Origin: Ailurus styani
Lineage: Eukaryota; Chordata; Mammalia; Carnivora; Ailuridae
NCBI GenBank assembly: GCA_002007465.1
Contig: LNAC01000009.1
Span: 4,283,752 to 4,347,751 of the forward strand
Direction: 5' to 3'
DNA: 64,000 nt
This document shows positions 12,616-22,700 of the stretch, piece by piece; the first letter of the stretch is position 1; each line of letters opens with the position of its first letter. The position numbers were made by a program, and so were the translations under genes. The notes beneath the pieces are model-generated. The model saw only the letters and a program-made list of their open reading frames with translations. It was not told where the DNA came from and did no database searches.

Positions 12616-13804
12616 TGTATGACCTTGTCCATCCTAACGGGGTCCCAGGTCGTGCCCCGGCTTTACCCCTGCGGCCAGAGGAAGCCACCCTCGAGGCCTC
12701 CTGCACACACTCAACTGAGGCCGCCCTACGAGGGACCCCAGGCGAAGGCAGTTTGTAGAAACATCTATGGCTGCCCTGCTTTCGAGAAGGGCTGAGGAGC
12801 CCCATGAGCACAGGGGTCTCTAAGGTCGTCGCCATTCTTTCCCCCAAGTTTACAGCTCCCCTCACGCCCCCCACCAACCTATAGATACAATGAGGTTGGT
12901 TTTTATGATTTACTGAAAATCAAAGACAAAGGGGGACTTTTTTTTGTCTTGTTTTTGCTATGACAGGTCTAGAAATTTGTTGTACTACATTGATTCAATT
13001 TTCCTTGATTTCAGCCATCTTTCAATAATGCAACCTGCTTCTGCTGGCTGGGTATACAGGAGAAAACCCAGAGGAACTGAGAATATTGAAATGGTTCTAC
13101 CATTTCCATCTTTGAGACAAATGTTCCTCTCAGAGGAGAGCCGGGTGCAAGCATGTGACTGCTTAACAGCAATCTACACACGAAAGACGACGTGCACACA
13201 CTCGAACGCTGTCGTAGGGAAACAGGGACGACACGGCGGGTCTGACCTCTGGGTTCATCCCAATATCGCAGCTCTCGTTCCTCAGGGTTGTCACAAGTGC
13301 TGCGGGCCTGGATTTCTTTCTGTTGGGTTATGCAAACATCCAAACTACCTATGTGGAACCAGGTGGCTGAATGGGGTCTGGCTTCTCGGGCACAACGGAA
13401 CGGATCCCGATCCTTGCTCTCAACCGTGAAGAGGCTCCTCGGACATGTCCCCAAATGCCTACTGGTGGCAAACAGTAGAGCCCAAGGAGGACAGGAGAGT
13501 CTGTGCCCATCCCCCACCCCCCACCTTTTAAAACCGGGGGCATTTTAAAACCTTCTGGCTTTCAGAGAACACAAGGAGGTGTCGGTCATAACTGACGTGA
13601 AGCAGTGAACACATTCAAAGTGAGTTGCTTTTTCTAAGGAATAAATCTGAGTGACATGGGAGTGTTTTCCTCAGAGGGGTGCCGCACACCTACGTCCTCC
13701 CTGTTCCTGGGACGGACTCCTATGGGGGACCGGGGGACCAGAGACCCCGTGGGGAGCAAGCAGGCCCAGGCCCCACCTGCCCCCACTCTGGGCAGCTTGC
13801 TTAC

Positions 13805-13864
13805 CTCCTTTTCAATTTCTGCCAGAGATTTGATGGTGATTCCCAAGAGATCAAAGGGCTGCAT
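13805..13864 (-). CDS. MVB12B: MVB12B internal coding exon (second half of the UMA region)
   Basis: This 60-bp, phase 0-0 exon encodes MQPFDLLGITIKSLAEIEKE, directly continuing the peptide of the exon at 16388-16333; the join gives ...CVPES|MQPFD.... It completes most of the UMA domain of MVB12B, the part thought to contact the ESCRT-I stalk. The acceptor is tatttgcag before base 13864, with a modest pyrimidine tract. The donor is GAG|gtaagc at 13804, close to consensus. The acceptor is tandem: the exon itself starts ATGCAG, so a second AG lies six bases in, and its use would drop Met-Gln without changing frame. Reading through the donor stays open for about 40 codons (Val-Ser-Lys... then low-complexity), which would only matter with intron retention. 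The expected last exon, starting with a Tyr codon, is not visible between 1 and 13804, so it probably lies off the left edge. Another reading frame is also open but gives no recognised peptide. Confidence 0.92.
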
Positions 13865-14929
13865 CTGCAAATACAGATCAAGCGATCCTTTTAAACAGCT
13901 GGAAAACGCTGTTTCACATTTGCTTTTATGCCTAACAATTGTGATACCTCAAACCACCCTATGTGATCTAGCATTTTCTCTACCCTCTTTCAATGGGAAA
14001 CCCACCACTGTGACTCTATAGTGATTACGAGCAACGTAAGCAAACGTTCCAGAAAACCTGGCTGACAGCAGGGCCGGTCCCTTTCGGTGGGACCTCTGCT
14101 GAGTCATCCGTGGGCAGCACCCGGGAGGGTCCCAGCCCTCCCGAGAGACAGTGATAGTCACGGATAACTTCTGTCTCTCCTTTCTCCCTGCCCAGGTCAA
14201 AAGCCGGTTTGCTCCCTCTGCAGCTGGGGGGACGGAGGGGCACGAGGCTAGGCCACGGCCGCCCTGACGCGGCATCTGGGTGGTGGGATGGGTCTAAGGA
14301 ACGGCAGGAGGGAATTCTGGGTCTTTGAAGATGCAGGTGAATGAAAAAAACTGCCCACCAATGATCATTTGAGAAGTTGATGGTGGTGAAAAATGCTATC
14401 ACTACATTTTAATGGGTGCTCCTATAATTTCCAGATGATGGGAGCCTTCTCTGAAAATGCTGGCTTTCCCTCAACTAGCGGGAGAAGTCAAGTTCACGAG
14501 GCAACATGTCAGGTGCAGGCGCAGAGAGGCGGGGGCTGGATGCATGGTGAGAGCTAAGAGGGCAGCGGGCAGCCCGCTCCCGGGGCCCCTGCTCCGAGCC
14601 CGTCAGCATTCTGTTTTCCCCGACAGCGGCCAGCAGCTGGCAGCCGGGGACAAACAGGTGAAACTGGGGTCCCGGACAAAAGCCCAGGCCCTCGTGGTTC
14701 TGAACCACAGCCCAGAGGTCGGGGCAGAGCTAGAGCCTGAGCCGAGCCCGCGGGGATTTCCTGCCAGATGCGGGAGAAAGGCCAGCTCCCCAGTCCACAG
14801 AGCTGGATTCAAAACAGGGCAGCTGTGGCTTGAATCACTGCCTCCTTTCTGTCCCGCTCAGGGCAGCGTGGCCGGGTTCTCCGGGCTGGGCTGCCGGGAG
14901 GGGGGAGGCGAGAAGCACGAGGCGGTGTG

Positions 14930-15345
14930 TGGCACCGGGCTTGGCCCGAGCTGACCGCGCCACGGGCCTGCTGAGTGGGCAGCGCGGGGCGGCGGCATGT
15001 TTGCGAGGACAATCTTGGGACGATCCTGGGACGATCTTGGGACAGGGCCACCGCATGCGGCACTCGGCTCCCGGGCCGCTCTGCCAGCAGCCACAAAACA
15101 GCGTGGCTCTCTCCTGCTGCCAGCCGAGCAGCGAGAACGGGGCTGCTTGCCCGCCGTCCAGCGGAGGTCCAGCTGTTGCATCATTAGGCTCTAACTGCCC
15201 CACTAAACTTTCCCGACTGGAGCTGGTGCGCAGGACAGAAGAGCCTCTCCCAGGGAGCGGGGCGGGAGCGGCGCCAGCGTCGTCATGGCAACGCGGCCAA
15301 GTGGCGTCGGCTGGAGTTACTCATGCTCCGCGTGTCACGTCACGA
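14930..15345 (-). promoter_or_regulatory. CpG-rich intronic patch with X-box-like and CRE-like sites
   Basis: GC-rich patch with clustered CpGs inside the MVB12B intron. It contains gtcatggcaac (15282-15292), an RFX X-box-like site, and gtcacgtcac (15334-15343), a CRE-like site, about 50 bp apart. An 11-bp unit cttgggacgat is repeated three times from 15014. It may be an intronic promoter or enhancer. No exon or TATA box is seen, and the strand is arbitrary. Confidence 0.35.
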
Positions 15346-15610
15346 GCATTTTTCAAGATTAAGCTGGTTACCAGAAGGGTTCAGAGGAGGCCTATTATAT
15401 TTCATGAAAATGGAAACTACAGAGCAGGTCAAATCGCAAGCCGGGTGGTTTTAAGCTGGATCCAAGAAATACACTGAAGGATTCTTTAGCTGGTGCCCAA
15501 ACCGGGGCCCTCACGGTTATTAGCTACTCAAAACAAACTTCTACAAAAAGGATAAAAAACACCCAGAAACAAGCCTATCGAGCCGGCGTGGCCGAGGCCT
15601 GAATAGCCTT

Positions 15611-15656
15611 GGGGGGCTTGGGGGGGTTTGGGGGGGGAGACTCCCTCTTGGGGGGC
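15611..15656 (+). other. G-tract cluster with G-quadruplex potential
   Basis: Four runs of six or more G on the plus strand. The first three are separated by only three bases (ctt, ttt), and a fourth follows after about 12 bases. This fits the pattern for an intramolecular G-quadruplex, on the DNA strand opposite to the MVB12B template. Confidence 0.6.
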
Positions 15657-16332
15657 AGGCGCCATCTGGGAGAGGGTCCCTGGAGTGCACAGCCCGCACG
15701 GCTGTGGGCGGTGGGCATGCCTCACAGTCCGGGTCCTGGCCTGCAGGCCCGGCCAGCTCACACAGCCCCTCCATCATCACAGGTGGCTCAGGGGCGCTGG
15801 CCGGCTGGTGCGTGTCGTGGGGTCCCCGGCAGCCTGCAGCAAGCGGGCAACCACAGCTGTGGGCACACACGCTTGCCGGCCAGCCCGGCCATTCAGAGGC
15901 CTCCCTCCAATTCAGAGCAGAGTGCGGTTATCACAGAATCCAGCAATTACAATGAAAAAATGAGGCAGCCTTCTTTCGGCAAGATGTTGTCACGGTTAAA
16001 TAAAAAAGAACAAAAATTAATTATGTTGAACTTGGAAACCAGGAATATTTGCAACTAGTGAAGTTCAGCCCCATTTACCGTCACATCTGAAACAAAAAGG
16101 CTCTGTCGTGGCTGAACTGGGGTCTGTCTGCTTGCCCATCTCGCTGCCTCCCCACACCTCATCCCTACCCTTCTGTCACTCCTTGGGCACCTACTGTGTG
16201 CAGCGTTAACTGGAGGGGCCCAGACAGGAAGCCCTGTGGTCGGGACAACGCAAGGGCAGGGGCGTGTGTGCTGAGCAGGGGAGCGCGGGCTGGGGGTGGC
16301 AGACCAAAAGGGCCATCAGGCAGAACACTTAC

Positions 16333-16388
16333 ACTTTCTGGAACGCAGGAAAACTTCTCTGAGATCATGAAAGGCACACCGTCCATTG
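16333..16388 (-). CDS. MVB12B: MVB12B internal coding exon (first half of the UMA region)
   Basis: MVB12B is an ESCRT-I subunit that helps sort ubiquitinated membrane cargo into multivesicular bodies on endosomes. This 56-bp exon reads, after two leading bases that complete the previous codon, MDGVPFMISEKFSCVPES. The acceptor is strong: a T-rich tract ending in ttttacag just before base 16388. The donor is gtaagtg starting at 16332. The peptide agrees with the human MVB12B C-terminal segment as I remember it and opens the UMA (UBAP1-MVB12-associated) domain, which docks the protein on the ESCRT-I core. The exon ends in phase 0, which fits the next exon at 13864. A second GT two bases upstream of the donor (AAA|gtgtaa) is available but would break the frame. 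No in-frame stop or frameshift is seen. The previous exon, expected to end in a codon starting with G, was not found up to base 64000, so the upstream intron exceeds 47.6 kb. Confidence 0.92.
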
Positions 16389-16754
16389 CTGTAAAAGAAC
16401 AGAAACAGAGAAAATGGCATTGCGGACGCTGGCGGTGCTCGGCGGCCAGAGATGCTGGCAGGACAGATGCTGAGCGGGGCCCCAGAGGCTCCAGCCCTGC
16501 ACCCAGGACACACACCTGAGCATCTCACCGAAGTGCAGACCGAGCTGCGGGGGCAGAGAGGGCCCCAGAGCCCGGAGTCTGCTCTCTGACCTGAGTGGGC
16601 GGGCTCCCGATGGGCTGGTGGCAGGACAGAGGTCGTGTGGCCCTGGAGGGGACAAAGCTGTGCTCTGGGAGGTGGGCAGGGAGTGAGTTCGGGAGACTTT
16701 CTCTCCACTGAGAAGACGCTACGCCCCAGCTGCTGCTGGGCCCATAGGAAAAGT

Positions 16755-16840
16755 CTAGGTTGGAGGAGAGAGTGACTTTGGAGGCAGAAAGACTGGGTTT
16801 GAATCTTTCGGTGAGTTTAAGTTACATTTAGAAGGATGGC
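16755..16840 (+). mobile_element. MIR 5' fragment
   Basis: Contains tttggaggcagaaagactgggtttgaatc, matching the sense MIR 5' core. It is cut by the Can-SINE starting at 16844. Confidence 0.6.
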
Positions 16841-16843
16841 AGG

Positions 16844-16959
16844 GGGGCACCTGGGTGGCTCAGTTGGTATCAGGGGTCCTGGGATCAAGCCCCATGTCGG
16901 GCTCCCTGCTCATCCTTCCTGCTCCTGCTCTCTCTAGCTATCTCTGGCACTCTTTCTCT

Positions 16960-17004
<45 letters not shown>
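16844..17004 (+). mobile_element. Can-SINE with internal deletion, running into (AT)n and a gap
   Basis: The head ggggcacctgggtggctcag is intact, but the stretch between the tRNA A-box region and ggggtcctgggatcaagc is missing about 30 bases relative to the other copies. The CT-rich 3' part passes into an (AT)n tract (16962-17004) that stops at the assembly gap. Confidence 0.9.
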
Positions 17005-17495
17005 NNNNNNNNNNNNNNNNNNNNNNNNNNNNNNNNNNNNNNNNNNNNNNNNNNNNNNNNNNNNNNNNNNNNNNNNNNNNNNNNNNNNNNNNNNNNNNNN
17101 NNNNNNNNNNNNNNNNNNNNNNNNNNNNNNNNNNNNNNNNNNNNNNNNNNNNNNNNNNNNNNNNNNNNNNNNNNNNNNNNNNNNNNNNNNNNNNNNNNNN
17201 NNNNNNNNNNNNNNNNNNNNNNNNNNNNNNNNNNNNNNNNNNNNNNNNNNNNNNNNNNNNNNNNNNNNNNNNNNNNNNNNNNNNNNNNNNNNNNNNNNNN
17301 NNNNNNNNNNNNNNNNNNNNNNNNNNNNNNNNNNNNNNNNNNNNNNNNNNNNNNNNNNNNNNNNNNNNNNNNNNNNNNNNNNNNNNNNNNNNNNNNNNNN
17401 NNNNNNNNNNNNNNNNNNNNNNNNNNNNNNNNNNNNNNNNNNNNNNNNNNNNNNNNNNNNNNNNNNNNNNNNNNNNNNNNNNNNNNNNNNNNNNN
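17005..17495. other. Assembly gap (491 N)
   Basis: A run of undetermined bases between an (AT)n microsatellite and a 33-bp minisatellite. Both are hard to assemble, so the gap probably hides more of one or both repeats. Confidence 0.99.
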
Positions 17496-17627
17496 TGTGA
17501 GCAGGGGCGCGTGCGAGCTGGAGGAGCGTGTGAGCAGGGGCGTGTGCGAGCTGGAGGAGCGTGTGAGCAGGGGCGTGTGTGAGCTGGAGGAGCGTGTGAG
17601 CAGGGGTGCGTGTGAGCTAGAGGAGCA
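17496..17627 (+). repeat. 33-bp minisatellite, four copies abutting the gap
   Basis: Four 33-bp units starting tgtgagcaggggcg and ending gagctggaggagcg, followed by a degenerate partial unit to about 17645. Because 33 is divisible by three, the repeat reads as a periodic open frame; this is not a protein. The array probably continues into the gap. Confidence 0.95.
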
Positions 17628-19020
17628 TGTGAACTGGAGGAGTGTGCAGCATCGGGCACAGGGCAGGTGCTGGACCACACACGGCCAGCATGGTTCCCTC
17701 TCCGTCTCCTAGTCCTGGGCTTCGCAGTGGACTCGAGGTGCCAGGCTGCTCGAAACAGAACATGAGAGAAAGATGGGAATGGGTCCCTAGCAAATGAAAA
17801 CACAGGGTCGGTGGTGTAGTTCCTTTCCCACAGCCCGCAGGAAGATGGTCTTCCGGCCCATTCTGCGTTGGGAGGACGCGGGGAAGGACTGGTGAGGGGG
17901 TTCCCTGGGAAGTCACGTGCTCCGCTTCCCCTAACATCTAAGATGGGGGTTTCTCTGGTATACAAGCGGCGACAATTTCTTTCAGTCCTAAGAAAGGTCA
18001 CGGAAGCAGAAAGAAGAAAGGCAGGAGAAAAATGAGAGAGAGAGACACGTCTGGGACAAATCCTCTCCCATCAGCGAGCTGAGGCCAGTGGCTCATTTTA
18101 AGCAATGCTCATGATGTAATTCAGGACAGGAAACACGAAGCCTCCCCTGGTAAGTCTGAAGAAAAGGAGACAGCCCAGCTGGCCCCAGCTGCCGCCCGGG
18201 AAGCCTCTTTTCTTCGGAAGGCTGCAGCCCGAGGTCTGGCCCAGGCTCGGACAGAGACATCCACAGTCGGGGGCCTTCCCCCACGCTGGGCCGCTGCGAG
18301 CGGCCAGGGCTGCACTGGCTCAGGGCTGCCAGTGTGACACTTCTCCAGAGAGGAGGAGGGGAGGAAGCACACGGTACTCTCCACGTCCCGCGTGCGCGCT
18401 TGCTCACGGGTGGCTGGCAAAACCCATCCCTCAACAGACGACCCCTGAAAGGCCACACGCCTTCTAGAGAGGGACAGGACGGGGTCCCATCCAAGATCCA
18501 GAAGAAGCCACGCTCCCTTTGCGGCAATTGCCACCATCTGCCCAACTCCAGCTGTGGGCCAAGGCCTAACCCACCTGGAACTCTGACCCCTTCCCGGTGC
18601 CACTCAGCACCTGCCATCGTTTCACAGACTGGCGCCTGCTAAGCGCACAACAGGTAGCAAGTAGGGACGCCAAATCCTCTGGCCCTTCCACTGGGTATAC
18701 ATGGAATTTCTGAGAACAAATCTGCCTTTTCCAGACCAGGACCTTTCAAGGTTTTGATGGCCACTACCATGTCCTCCTGAAGTCTCCAGGCGTCCCTTCC
18801 ACCAGCTCCTTCTGATCAGACTTCCGGGCCAGGAAGTGGATGTGTGCGCGAACAGTCCAGTCAGACCCGCCACCGCCTTCCTGCTCGCCAGTCACGCGCC
18901 GGCCTGCTCCTGCCCATCCCAAGTCCAGGACTGGAAGCCACAGCCTACTGTGCCTCTCTTTTAGATCCCACAAGCCCATGGCCAAGGCCACGGCGCTCTC
19001 TGCTTTCTGCACGCACATCT

Positions 19021-19038
19021 ACACACACACACACACTC
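19021..19038 (+). repeat. (CA)n short microsatellite
   Basis: About 18 bp of acacac. Confidence 0.9.
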
Positions 19039-19929
19039 TTTCCCGCTTCCTTCTGCCCGCTAGACAGATGGCAGGGCCCATGCCTGAGCTCCCGCCGCAG
19101 GCCCCACGCACTGTGCACGGGAGGCATGCTGACCACTTGCCTGGCGAAGTTTTCCGTGAGCACATCTTCAGCACACATCCCCGCCCTGAGCGCCCCTGAT
19201 CATTCGCGAGGCTTGCTGTTTTAGAAACCTTATTAGTGTCTGGGGGTTTCTGAGAAGAGGGGTCAAGAACTGCCCCTTGCTGCTGACCGTGCTCCATCTG
19301 AACGGCAGTGTGTGCTTAGAGAACTCGCATCCTGAAGGGGAAGGAGGGTGACTTTCCACGGCCTGATTGCCCCCCTGGAAATGAGAGGCCTGGGGAGCAC
19401 GGAGAGCAGAAGCGAGGCAGAGAGGCAGCTCCGTCCGGTCCGAGCTCGCAGCCACGCCAGCGCCCCACACCGCAGGATTCCCAAGGTGCGGGGGTCCTCA
19501 CTGGCACAATAAGGGCCTGCAACCCCTTCACAGAAGCCTCTTCCCCTCACAGCCCTTAGGTTGACACCTGACTGTCCTTCTGAGGTCCACTCTGAGTGCT
19601 CCTCCCGCAGCGAGCCTTCCCAGAGGAAGGGACCACCGGCTCCCCCGCCACAGCCACATCTCCAATCGGGCAGTGGGCTTCCCGACAGTCCACGTGTGAG
19701 TCGCCACTGCATTCCTGTGTCCCTGGCCAGGGCCGGGCCCGGCGGGACTCAGGGGAGCAGGGGGGGCAGGAGGGCGGCTGCTCCCACAGAACAGCCCTGA
19801 GCAGAGGGCTAAACCCCTGAGGCTTCGGTGAGCTGCTGACAAAAGCCATGGGTTTCTGGAAGGAGTCTGGGAATCACCTCTGGGAACTGGGGAGATTTCG
19901 GCAGGAAGGAGGAGCATTTTGGTTCTTAA

Positions 19930-20160
19930 AAAAACTTTTTTTTTTTACATTAGTAAAAATTTAGTAAATTTTGTTGAGCTAAAATTCACACAATATAAAA
20001 TTCATCATTTTAGAGTGAACATTTCAGCGGCATCTGGTCCGTTCACAACGTTGAGCGACCACCCCCGTTCCCCGGCCCCACCGCATGTCCCCCGCTCCAG
20101 AGCACCACCCCCTGTCGGTACTTCCCCCTGTCCCCCCGGGAGTGTGCGTTTCTCTCTCCT
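19930..20160. mobile_element. Decayed LINE-like fragment, family uncertain
   Basis: The wording 'taaaattcacacaatataaaattcatcattttagagtg ... gttcacaacgttgagcgacca' (in pieces) resembles an old, common mammalian L1-associated repeat. I cannot assign family or strand with confidence. Confidence 0.4.
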
Positions 20161-20331
20161 TCCAGCTGATGGTCAAACCTTTGAAAAAAGAAAGATCTAG
20201 AGAGAAAAGACTGGCTTTCTGTACCATGGTGGCCCACTTGAATTTCGGCCTCGTGGGTTATGACGGGGGAGGGGATTGACCCTTGGGACCTAGAGGGCTG
20301 TAAACAAAAATTGAGGAGAAAAAGACCCAGT

Positions 20332-20356
20332 GTGTGTGTATGTGTGTGTGTGTGTA
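20332..20356 (+). repeat. (TG)n microsatellite, interrupted
   Basis: About 25 bp of TG with one tatg interruption. Confidence 0.9.
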
Positions 20357-20769
20357 TAATAAAAACACACCATTACATCACAGAACAGGTAATAAATACA
20401 TCCATAACTGGTTGGACTAGATGCTCAAGAAGCTGATTAATAGATTGATGCTGACCTCAACTGACCTCTCTGGAGGGTACCCAGGGCGTTATCAGTTAGT
20501 TCGATGAAGACATACAGCGCCTATCTCGGATGTGGCTGATGGGGAGTCTGGGAGGACAGTCTACACACTGGATAACAGAGAGAAATCCAATGAAGGTCTC
20601 CCCAAATTGGGGTCATGGTCTAAATTTAAGGATGGGATTTACTGCAGGTCAATGCTAGTAAGTCCTGTACTTGAGGTCTTAAAACCAAATGAATTAGGTG
20701 GAATGAAAGGCATGTGGAAGAACAGCAGAAGGCATGAAAAAAGACTTGTTTGGAGTCGAATGAGTCAGT

Positions 20770-20960
20770 AACGTGATTCTGCTAACGCGAGGCGGGAGGG
20801 CAGCCACGGGAAGTGACGGGCGCTACAACCCTGGTGCGACGTGAGGGAGCCGCCATCTTGGTCTGCTCCGGCCTTGAGTGTGAGTTCAGCGCAGGGACCA
20901 GTTGTCCGAGGGTCCTCCCGGGCAAGGAGTCCCAGGATGGTGGGGGACCCGAAGTCTGAC
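20770..20960 (-). promoter_or_regulatory. GC-rich patch with a canonical YY1 site
   Basis: Contains gccgccatcttgg at 20849-20861, the textbook YY1 site, in a CpG-containing stretch. Such sites mark TATA-less promoters and also the 5' regions of some retroelements. No exon is recognised next to it. Confidence 0.3.
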
Positions 20961-21849
20961 CACACGAGGAGAGGGGAGGAAGCCGTCCGGCCTGATGCTC
21001 CCGGAAGGCATCACCCTGTCCATTTTTGTTCACCATCGGCCCCTGCCTGGCACCCTAGGACCCAGCGAGCGCCGTGCCAGCATGTGCCGTGCAGCGAGAT
21101 CTGGTCCAGGAAAGACTCGAAGGCGAGCGTAATCAGAGGTCGGCCCATGTTCTCAGCTGCCCCAGGGGGAAGGGCTAGAGGGACGGTTCCTTCTGGACGA
21201 CACAGGAAAGGGAGGGAGAGCAGAGCGGGCTGCGCAGGGCCCCGGCCGTGGCCACGTGCTGAGGAGCTGGGGAGAGATCTTATGTGTTGGGTGGAAAGCT
21301 GATCCGTGGGACGGCTGAGTCCCCTTCCAACTCCATAACATCCATTTCTACTCTCTTTATCTGGGCAGCCATTCCATATTTTAAAATATCTAGAGATTTG
21401 CCAAACATAATTCTTAAAATCAATGGCACGCATTTTTCATGTGTTCCGAAAGAGTGTTCATAAATCACCTCCATCCTGGCTTCTCATGGGGGAGCCGCGG
21501 TTCCTTCCTTCCTTTCTTTCTCCTCTCGCTGGAGCCAGTATTTTGTCTTCACTATTCTTTAGCGCTCAGAGACTGTGACACTCGCTGGAGCCTTCAGTCT
21601 ATCGCCGAGTCTACTCAGAGGGACACCCGTGAGGGAGGCAGCCCTGCTCTCGGAGAGAATATTTTCATCTCCCAGCCTGCCCTCCCGGACAGCCTGGGGT
21701 TCGCAGGGGGGATCCCAGACGCACACCGCCTGACCTGTCTGCAGTCACAACCCAGAGACGGCGCCTGTCCCTTCTTCGCTGGCACCAAAGCTGGCCTTCC
21801 TGGAACGTGTATTGAGTAACTTCAGCCTCAATCTGATCACTTGCAAGTT

Positions 21850-21930
21850 AGCCTCGAGGAAGTGGAGGCTTAGAGCAGTCGGGTAGCTTGCCGGGGCCAG
21901 GAGTCAAGCACAGAGTCCCGCCCGGCAGTG
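21850..21930 (-). mobile_element. MIR fragment
   Basis: Contains gaggaagtggaggcttagagcag ... gtagcttgccggggccagga, antisense MIR core. Confidence 0.55.
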
Positions 21931-22029
21931 GCAGGGGTGCTGCAGGGGTGTGGTAGGAGGGCGGGCCTGGCAGGTCAACCGCCTGGCCCCTACCTCCACT
22001 TCTGCGGGCATGGGCGTGTGGCCCAGCCG

Positions 22030-22115
22030 GCCGCCCCACCTTCCTGAGCCTCAGCTACCCAGTCTGTGAAATGGGGAGAAGACACAGCTCTCAGAGGCTG
22101 CGTGAGGGTGACAAG
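22030..22115 (+). mobile_element. MIR fragment
   Basis: Contains cctgagcctcagctaccc then agtctgtgaaatggggagaa, the sense MIR core. Confidence 0.65.
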
Positions 22116-22289
22116 GACCTCAGTCCCAAGAGAAGGGAGGCCCCCCGGGCCGCAGATGGTGGTGTCTGCTCGGGCCTAATGCCACGTCCAGTCAGCCTTC
22201 CTTTTAGCACCAGGACATGGTTTTCTTCTTCTTCATCATCATCTTTTTTTTTTTTGTTTTTTTGTTTTTGGTGGCAGTTTTAACAAAAC

Positions 22290-22700
22290 GCTGATACCCG
22301 GCACGGAGCGGCGTTCGGCAGATGAGAGCAAGGATGGGCCGCGGGCTCCGTGGTGCAATTAGCATTCTCCTAAACAAACGAGCTTCAACAGAGCTGTAAT
22401 TAAGCAGGCCTGTAATTAAGTATATGCCCTTTATCATAACGATCATGCTTAAAAATGGCATGATGCATGGAGCTCTGTTATTAATGCTGTAATCCCAAAC
22501 TGAAGTACGAGTACATAGAAATCAGGGTGTCAGGCCTGTCACCGGAGTGTTTGTAAAATACATTAAAGAAAAAAACCAGGAAACAATGAGCTCATTCAAC
22601 TGTTCTTTTTACAATCGGCACTACAAGTCAAGAGGATGGCGAATGCTTACAGAATCTGCGAGGTTTAAACAAATAAAGCTCTAATCTGCTACTGTATTAA
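22290..22700. promoter_or_regulatory. AT-rich unique block with a pair of identical homeodomain words
   Basis: Unique sequence with two identical 11-mers ctgtaattaag at 22394-22404 and 22410-22420, plus gcaattagc and ttattaatgctgtaat nearby. TAATTA is the core site of LIM-homeodomain and many other homeodomain proteins. Candidate enhancer; conservation untested. Confidence 0.35.

Larger units (their letters stand above)
1..13804 (-). other. MVB12B: MVB12B downstream intron or 3' region (partial)
   Basis: The sequence starts with the donor gtaagc at 13804 and runs to the left edge. The C-terminal coding exon expected from the human protein was searched for by eye on the minus strand and not found, so this is most likely one intron of at least 13.8 kb. 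It holds a TIR transposon, a GGAT satellite, an old L1 with two SINEs, a 28-bp minisatellite, two MIRs, and an AT-rich unique block (8790-9345). The remaining unique GC-rich stretches (1-1165, 1627-3650, 3997-5465, 9346-11750) show no supported gene. Confidence 0.65.
13865..16332 (-). other. MVB12B: MVB12B intron between the two UMA exons
   Basis: This 2.47-kb intron starts gtaagtg (16332) and ends tatttgcag (13865). It is GC-rich and mostly unique. It contains a CpG-rich patch at about 14930-15345 with an 11-bp triplicate, an X-box-like site and a CRE-like site, and a G-tract cluster at 15611-15656. The patch looks more like a regulatory island than a gene. I see no exon in it. Confidence 0.85.

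Noticed and set aside
16855..18001. Frames of 285, 355 and 239 residues around the gap
   Set aside because: They run through 491 undetermined bases, an (AT)n tract and a 33-bp repeat; not proteins.
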